Source of the DNA: Chloroflexota bacterium
GTDB lineage: Bacteria; Chloroflexota; Ktedonobacteria; Ktedonobacterales; Ktedonobacteraceae
Assembly (NCBI GenBank): GCA_005881995.1
Contig: VBHV01000594.1
Coordinates: forward strand, 4,892 to 10,368
Reading direction: 5' to 3'
DNA: 5,477 nucleotides
This document shows, piece by piece, positions 1 to 5,477 of the stretch (positions are counted from its first letter, which is position 1; every line of letters starts with the position of its first letter). Made by a program: the position numbers and the translations under genes. The notes under the pieces were generated by a model. It was not told where the DNA came from and made no database searches. It was given only the letters and a program-made list of their open reading frames with translations.

Positions 1-120
1 TCCCCTTGAGATACCGAGGAACTGGGCCAGTACGGCTTGCGTCAGGCCTGTGGCTTTGCGCAGTGTGAGTATGACCTGACCGAAAGCGTAATCTCGCTTG
101 ACATAGGTACGGGTTCTCAT
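1..120 (-). CDS. XRE-like helix-turn-helix regulator, N-terminal fragment (runs off left edge)
   Basis: The first 40 codons are visible, from ATG at 120-118 to the window edge. The protein starts MRTRTYVKRDYAFG and continues with LRKATGLTQAVLAQFLGIS, which has the pattern of the first helices of an XRE/Cro-type DNA-binding domain (a 'GLTQ..LA..LG.S' core). A good Shine-Dalgarno sequence (AAGGAG) lies 9 nt upstream of the ATG, supporting this start. In Ktedonobacteria, as I recall, this N-terminus is typical of larger regulators in which the HTH is followed by NTPase and repeat domains; that part would lie outside the window, so the full architecture is unknown. The gene is divergent from the recombinase at 393. 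The HTH call is fairly secure; the regulator's target cannot be stated. Confidence 0.7.
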   Translation of the reverse strand, partial: MRTRTYVKRDYAFGQVILTLRKATGLTQAVLAQFLGISRG

Positions 121-129
121 CAGCATGCA

Positions 130-135
130 CTCCTT
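130..135 (-). promoter_or_regulatory. Ribosome binding site of the XRE-like gene
   Basis: On the minus strand AAGGAG stands 9 nt before the ATG at 120-118. It fixes the start of the truncated left-edge gene and argues that translation begins there. Confidence 0.6.
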
Positions 136-266
136 GCGTGACCCACGGGAGGACGGAAATGTACAGCAGGTGAAGTGACATGTCGTATGATGTCTAGTGA
201 CCTCCCCAATAAATACCCGTACACTAGGGATTGGATGGAGTATCCCGCGCGGATCGATGTCTGTTT

Positions 267-305
267 GAGGTGGTATGGGGGTGACAAGAGCATCCATACC
301 ACCTC
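267..305. repeat. 12-bp perfect inverted repeat with 15-nt spacer
   Basis: The left arm GAGGTGGTATGG (267-278) is the exact reverse complement of the right arm CCATACCACCTC (294-305), with 15 nt between them. Weaker complementarity continues outside the arms if a small gap is allowed. There is no T-run after either arm, so it is not a standard intrinsic terminator. Placed about 90 nt before the recombinase start, it could be an operator, an RNA hairpin in the leader, or a recombinase-binding site. The sequence alone does not decide between these. Confidence 0.6.
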
Positions 306-392
306 TTCAACTCCATGCGTCCATGATATCAGATGTGGTGGTAGAAGATCAATAAAACGTGTCACAAAACTATTTTAAGGGAATGATAAACC

Positions 393-1331
393 ATGACATC
401 CTCAGAAGGTGATGCCATCGAGGGGGCTCACGCCCTGTTAGGCGAGTACGAGCAGTTTCTCTCAGGCAAAGCGCAGGGCACAATGGAGGCCTATCTGCGG
501 ACGGCGCGTCAGTTGATGGGATGGCTTGCCCAGCGCCCTGACAACCAGGGACGGTTTCAGCCGCTGCAGTTGACGCAGACGGCGGTTGAGTCGTACCTGG
601 CGTACTTAGAGCAGGAGGGATTCAGTCTCAACCACCGCGCGCGCGTGAAATCGAGTATCAGCACCTTTGCCAATTTTCTGATCGAGGAGAAAGGGCTGCT
701 CCAACGCAACCCGACACGCAGCATCGAGCTTCCTCCGGTGCCGCTGCTCGCTCCTCCATTGCTCTCGCATGAGCAGCGCTCCATCCTGCGTTCTTTGGTC
801 GATCAAGATCAAGATCGACGCGGGGCTGCTCTCTTCGCGCTGGGCTACTGGGCCGGCTGCCGGGTCAGCGAGCTCTCCTGGCTGCAGATGGCCTATACCC
901 ACGTGAGTCCACAGGAGGGATGGCTCCAGGTGGGCGATCAGGGGGGCAAAGCGCGGGAGATCGATCTGCTGAAGCAGGCCCGCCAGCCGCTCTATGACTA
1001 CTTGCAAGCCACTGTTGACACCCCGCGCACCTATGTGTTTCTCTCGCAACGCAGCGAGCGCTTGACCGAAGAGGGCATCTACTACTGGTTCCGCACGCTC
1101 AAGGCCCAGGCCACAACGGGCCAGTGGGGAGTGATTGCGGAGATCACTTTCAATGACTTGCGGCACGACTTCGCCCAGCGGGCACACGAGGCGGGGTGGG
1201 CAATGGAAGAAGTGGCCTACTATATGGGGGAGGGCACCAGGGTAGGGGCGCCTGCTCTCCAAAGCACCATCCCCTCCACACAGACCAGCCGGGAGCAACT
1301 CAAACACAAGCTCAACAACGTCAAAGGATAG
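393..1331 (+). CDS. Tyrosine recombinase/integrase family protein, probably catalytically inactive
   Basis: This 312-residue protein has the two-part layout of XerC/XerD-like recombinases: an N-terminal SAM-like core-binding region (about 12-105) and a C-terminal catalytic domain (about 120-305). Arg157 in GCRVSEL matches the first catalytic arginine, Lys186 in GGKARE the beta-hairpin lysine, and Arg257 in NDLRHDFA the second arginine. Three other catalytic positions look replaced: Asn254 where box II normally has His (HDLRH), Glu280 where 'LGH' has His (here MGE), and Ser295 where the nucleophilic Tyr is expected (IPSTQTSREQL against the usual ..YTQ.SREQL). Without that Tyr, strand cleavage by the normal mechanism should not work. 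The frame is intact and the length normal, so this may be a recently inactivated copy or a protein kept for DNA binding. It converges on the response regulator, with 33 nt between stop codons. Family call is strong; inactivity is an inference from motif alignment by eye. Confidence 0.88.
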   Translation: MTSSEGDAIEGAHALLGEYEQFLSGKAQGTMEAYLRTARQLMGWLAQRPDNQGRFQPLQLTQTAVESYLAYLEQEGFSLNHRARVKSSISTFANFLIEEKGLLQRNPTRSIELPPVPLLAPPLLSHEQRSILRSLVDQDQDRRGAALFALGYWAGCRVSELSWLQMAYTHVSPQEGWLQVGDQGGKAREIDLLKQARQPLYDYLQATVDTPRTYVFLSQRSERLTEEGIYYWFRTLKAQATTGQWGVIAEITFNDLRHDFAQRAHEAGWAMEEVAYYMGEGTRVGAPALQSTIPSTQTSREQLKHKLNNVKG

Positions 1332-1364
1332 ATAGGGTCTCGCACCGGTGAGCAACCTGCGCAT

Positions 1365-1796
1365 TTACAATCCTTGTTCACCTGAAGGCGAAGCTAAGAT
1401 GCTTTCAATAGTTGACAAAAACTCGTCGCGGTCGAACGGGTTCACCACCACGGCGAAAAGCCCTCGTTGTTTGATGTCATCTCCTGCCGATTCCAAACAG
1501 GCATCTATGATGAGAGCAGGAACAGCTTCAAGCTCTTTTCGCACATGAAGTCGGTCATAAAGTTGAATGCCATTCATGTCGGGGAGGTGGTAATCCAGCA
1601 GAAAGAGCTGCGGCTTCACGTGCTGAGTAAAGTGCAATGCTGCCAACCCATTGGTGGCCCAGAAAATATGGTAGGGTGTCTCTTGTGAGAGCAGGCGCAA
1701 AAATAGCTGCGTGGTGGCGTGCTCATCCTTGACAAAGAGAATAGACGTAATGACAGACACTCCCTTGCGCGGAAATGGTGCTGTGTCTTGCAGCAT
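1365..1796 (-). CDS. Receiver-only response regulator with atypical active site
   Basis: The 143-residue product is essentially a single CheY-like receiver domain (about residues 16-137) with no output domain, so it probably acts by protein contact or as a phosphorelay step. The phosphoacceptor Asp is present in LFLLDYHLPDMNG. Other active-site positions deviate: the acidic pair reads VKDE rather than VDDE, the conserved Thr/Ser position reads Asp (LIIDACLE), and the conserved Lys before Pro-Phe reads Asn (VVNPFD). Such changes often mark receivers that are signalled differently or not phosphorylated normally. I chose the ATG at 1796-1794 because AAAGGAG lies 7 nt upstream; a longer in-frame start at 1856 would put its start codon inside the -35 element of the gene's own promoter. 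No histidine kinase is adjacent. It is transcribed towards the recombinase and stops at 1367-1365. Confidence 0.85.
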   Translation of the reverse strand: MLQDTAPFPRKGVSVITSILFVKDEHATTQLFLRLLSQETPYHIFWATNGLAALHFTQHVKPQLFLLDYHLPDMNGIQLYDRLHVRKELEAVPALIIDACLESAGDDIKQRGLFAVVVNPFDRDEFLSTIESILASPSGEQGL

Positions 1797-1803
1797 AGTA
1801 TAA

Positions 1804-1810
1804 CTCCTTT
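1804..1810 (-). promoter_or_regulatory. Ribosome binding site deciding the response-regulator start
   Basis: AAAGGAG on the minus strand, 7 nt before the ATG at 1796-1794. It selects this start over the upstream in-frame ATG at 1856. Confidence 0.75.
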
Positions 1811-1827
1811 CTTCACCCACACAAAGC

Positions 1828-1856
1828 ATTATACATCGTAGATGCTGCAATGTCAA
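1828..1856 (-). promoter_or_regulatory. Consensus sigma70-type promoter of the response regulator
   Basis: Read on the minus strand there is a perfect -35 hexamer TTGACA (1856-1851), a 17-bp spacer and a perfect -10 hexamer TATAAT (1833-1828). Transcription would start near 1821, giving a leader of roughly 25 nt before the ATG at 1796 that contains the Shine-Dalgarno. The match is complete at all 12 positions with ideal spacing, which suggests strong basal expression by the housekeeping sigma factor. The upstream 1857-1915 stretch is AT-rich and could act as an UP-like element. Confidence 0.85.
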
Positions 1857-1931
1857 GTATTTATATCTTTTATCTACTATTTATGTGAAACGAATTATAT
1901 TTTTCGTGAGAGAAGATGCTGCACGAGCATT

Positions 1932-2300
1932 TCAAACTCCGCCTTTGGTCCTGTTTGCCCCATCAATCATGCCATGCAGGTGCGCTGCGGCATGTTCAAT
2001 GTCATCATATTTATATTGTCCGGCCCGGCTCTCTGCCGACAGCACTCCACAGCGGTGAACCTTTTCAAAATCGCCGTAGGGAAATTTATACCTGCCCTTG
2101 GTATCTTCATCCTCTGCCGTATCGATGCCTAAATACCATTTCCCATATTCACCAAAGCCGTGCGCTTTCAGATACTCGTTCTCATCCTGTGCGGACGGCT
2201 GGTGCTCGCTCCACATGTCTCTCTCATCGAAGACAAAGGCTCCCTGCTCTATCAGTTTGATTGCATATTCAAATGCCCGGTTATTCAGTTTGACTGTCAT
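1932..2300 (-). CDS. Conserved hypothetical protein, 122 aa
   Basis: I recognise the pattern of this protein from uncharacterised proteins in actinobacteria and Chloroflexota but can name no function. It is soluble and charged, with no signal peptide or membrane segment. Notable segments are an N-terminal helix-like stretch ([15 protein letters not shown]), then [44 protein letters not shown] and, near the end, [21 protein letters not shown]. The regular Trp, Asp, His and Arg residues look like conserved positions, not random coding. The start at 2300 is backed by AAAAGGAGA about 8 nt upstream. It begins 47 nt after the coxL stop on the same strand with no clear promoter between, so it may be read through from the cox operon. 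Nothing ties it to CO oxidation beyond position. Confidence 0.8.
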   Translation of the reverse strand: MTVKLNNRAFEYAIKLIEQGAFVFDERDMWSEHQPSAQDENEYLKAHGFGEYGKWYLGIDTAEDEDTKGRYKFPYGDFEKVHRCGVLSAESRAGQYKYDDIEHAAAHLHGMIDGANRTKGGV

Positions 2301-2308
2301 GGCTCAAA

Positions 2309-2317
2309 TCTCCTTTT
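2309..2317 (-). promoter_or_regulatory. Ribosome binding site of the conserved hypothetical gene
   Basis: AAAAGGAGA on the minus strand, 8 nt before the ATG at 2300-2298. It supports that start and independent translation after the coxL stop. Confidence 0.7.
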
Positions 2318-2347
2318 TCAATCTCAGTCAAGGCGAACTCTCTTTTG

Positions 2348-4573
<2,226 letters not shown>

Positions 4574-4574
<1 letters not shown>

Positions 4575-5086
4575 TATTCGCCTCCCTCACCGGAGCCTGC
4601 CGGAACTTGCTCAGATGCACGCATTTTCTCAGCGGCATACTGAATGGCTTTGACTATGTTGACATAGCCAGTGCAACGACATAAATTGCCCGAGATGCCC
4701 TCGCGGATCTCCTGCTCTGTAGGATTGGGGTTGCGGCGCAAAAGCGCTACTGCGGTCATCATCATACCAGGAGTACAGTAGCCACAATGCAGGCCGTGTT
4801 CCTGGTGGAACCCATCCTGGATGGGATGCAGTTTCCCCTGCTGCTCAAGCCCCTCAACAGTCTGGATCTGGCGACCGTCAGCTCGCACGGCGAACATGGT
4901 GCAGGACTTGGTGGCCTTGCCATCAACGAGGATCGTGCACGCGCCACAAGAGGTGGTGTCGCAGCCAATATGGGTACCGGTCAGATGCAAACTATCACGT
5001 ATCCAGTGGACGAGCAGCATGCGAGCATCGACATCATCCTCGTAGAGGGTGCCGTTAATAGTGACGCGGATATGATGCTTGCTCAT
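4574..5086 (-). CDS. coxS: CO dehydrogenase small, iron-sulfur subunit
   Basis: This 170-residue protein is the electron-transfer subunit of aerobic CO dehydrogenase, passing electrons from the Mo/Cu site in CoxL to the FAD in CoxM. The N-terminal plant-ferredoxin-like domain binds one [2Fe-2S] cluster through Cys42, Cys47, Cys50 and Cys62 ([10 protein letters not shown]...SC). The C-terminal helical domain binds the second through Cys101, Cys104, Cys136 and Cys138 (HCGYCTPGM and NLCRCTGY). All eight ligands are present and the length is normal. The start at 5086 has GGAGGAG 7 nt upstream, which lies inside the end of coxM. The stop TAA shares its last base with the coxL ATG (TAATG), implying translational coupling. 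Other members of the xanthine oxidase family have similar subunits, but the form I CoxL downstream makes CoxS the best name. The tail beyond residue 155 is Ser/Gly/Glu-rich and probably disordered. Confidence 0.95.
4581..4588 (-). promoter_or_regulatory. Ribosome binding site of coxL within the end of coxS
   Basis: GAGGGAGG on the minus strand, 6 nt before the coxL ATG at 4574-4572. It lies within the last codons of coxS and supports coupled translation and the chosen coxL start. Confidence 0.7.
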
Positions 5087-5088
5087 AC

Positions 5089-5477
5089 TTATTCTCCTCC
5101 GGTGGCACGAGCAAGCGCTTTTCGCAGCGCACGAACGCAGAGCGTCCGGACCATTGCGCGCTTGTACTCGGCGCTACCACGCCTATCGCTTCCAGGCTGC
5201 GAGGCGGTTGCAGCGAGATCAGCAGCCTGATGAATATGGGCATCGTCTAAGGGCTTGCCAAGCAGCGCCTGTTCAGCATCCCTGGCCTTGATGGGAGCAG
5301 GTCCAACATTGGTGAGACCAATGCCCGCGTACGTAACAAGTCCGTTAGGGTCGAGCGTTAGAGAGGCGGCCACACCCGCGATAGCATAATCGCCAACTTT
5401 ACGTTCGAGTTTGAAATACGCGCCACCACTACGCTCAGCGGGAGTGGGAATGCGAATCTCTGTCAGGATCTCGTTGG
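5089..5477 (-). CDS. coxM: CO dehydrogenase medium, FAD-binding subunit, C-terminal part (runs off right edge)
   Basis: The last 129 codons are visible, open through the right edge in the frame ending at the TAA at 5091-5089. The visible part covers the end of the FAD-binding region ([11 protein letters not shown], then [20 protein letters not shown]) and the C-terminal flavoprotein domain ([20 protein letters not shown] ... [19 protein letters not shown]), typical of CoxM and related xanthine oxidase family medium subunits. CoxM carries FAD and delivers electrons from CoxS to the quinone pool. The GTG at 5373-5371 is an internal valine codon, because the conserved reading continues upstream of it. 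The gene ends 2 nt before the coxS ATG, and its final codons contain the coxS ribosome binding site, so it is first in the coxM-coxS-coxL operon. The operon promoter lies outside the window. Confidence 0.93.
   Translation of the reverse strand, partial: NEILTEIRIPTPAERSGGAYFKLERKVGDYAIAGVAASLTLDPNGLVTYAGIGLTNVGPAPIKARDAEQALLGKPLDDAHIHQAADLAATASQPGSDRRGSAEYKRAMVRTLCVRALRKALARATGGE
5094..5100 (-). promoter_or_regulatory. Ribosome binding site of coxS within the end of coxM
   Basis: GGAGGAG on the minus strand, 7 nt before the coxS ATG at 5086-5084. It is embedded in the last Gly-Gly-Glu codons of coxM and indicates tight operon packing. Confidence 0.75.

Larger units (their letters stand above)
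121..392. other. Divergent intergenic region between XRE-like gene and recombinase
   Basis: This 272-nt stretch separates two divergently transcribed genes and should hold both promoters, although I see no convincing -35/-10 pair. Small ORFs on both strands here have no recognisable protein features and no good ribosome binding site. The main visible structure is a perfect 12-bp inverted repeat at 267-305. An 8-bp palindrome (GACATGTC, 177-184) and two copies of AGTGAC (174-179 and 196-201, 22 nt apart) are also present but could be chance. The recombinase has only a modest Shine-Dalgarno (AAGGG at 377-381, 11 nt from its ATG). Confidence 0.5.

Noticed and set aside
177..184. GACATGTC palindrome as an operator
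   Set aside because: An 8-bp palindrome with no extended symmetry is expected by chance at this scale.
120..378. Small open frames on both strands between the XRE-like gene and the recombinase
   Set aside because: Their translations show no protein-like pattern, they overlap each other and the inverted repeat, and they lack good ribosome binding sites.
606..1364. 252-codon open frame on the minus strand opposite the recombinase
   Set aside because: It overlaps the recombinase almost entirely, its translation resembles no known family, and the length is explained by base composition opposite a real gene.
1916..1930. Small hairpin ATGCT-N5-AGCAT after the conserved hypothetical gene, as a terminator
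   Set aside because: The stem is only 5 bp and is not followed by a T-run on the minus strand, so it is too weak to call.
4787..5230. 147-codon open frame on the plus strand opposite coxS and coxM
   Set aside because: It lies opposite two clearly conserved genes and shows no domain pattern or convincing ribosome binding site.

Overview
The window reads as a piece of a Chloroflexota genome, most likely from the class Ktedonobacteria. Three things suggest this: a truncated XRE-type start at the left edge of a kind I associate with that class, a tyrosine recombinase resembling the multicopy Ktedonobacter integrases, and a form I aerobic CO dehydrogenase cluster of a type known in several Ktedonobacteria. 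The assignment rests on recalled protein similarity, not on a search.

Layout. Bases 1-120 (minus) are the first 40 codons of an XRE-like regulator that runs off the left edge. Bases 121-392 are a divergent intergenic region with a 12-bp inverted repeat. Bases 393-1331 (plus) encode a full-length tyrosine recombinase in which three of the conserved catalytic residues, including the nucleophilic tyrosine, appear to be replaced. It converges on a small receiver-only response regulator (1365-1796, minus), which has a textbook sigma70-type promoter (1828-1856) and an atypical active site. Next, on the minus strand, is a conserved hypothetical protein (1932-2300). The right half (2348-5477, minus) is the CO dehydrogenase cluster in the canonical order coxM (C-terminal part only), coxS, coxL.

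Function. CoxM (FAD), CoxS (two [2Fe-2S] clusters) and CoxL (Mo/Cu site) normally form a complex that oxidises CO to CO2 and passes electrons to quinones. CoxS and the visible part of CoxM are intact, and the three genes are packed with a 2-nt gap and a 1-nt overlap, so they form one operon. CoxL carries the form I signature AYRCSFR and the catalytic glutamate, but as given its reading frame is broken. Two tight zones (about 4236-4118 and about 2900) appear to have lost conserved codons and shifted frame, and one zone has an in-frame stop. The cluster is therefore either a recently inactivated CO dehydrogenase or an intact one damaged by assembly error. No cox maturation genes (coxD/E/F type) follow coxL in this window.

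I found no RNA gene, CRISPR array or complete mobile element. The best candidates for follow-up are the coxL lesions, the apparently inactive recombinase and the divergent receiver. I do not see convincing evidence for a wholly new system.
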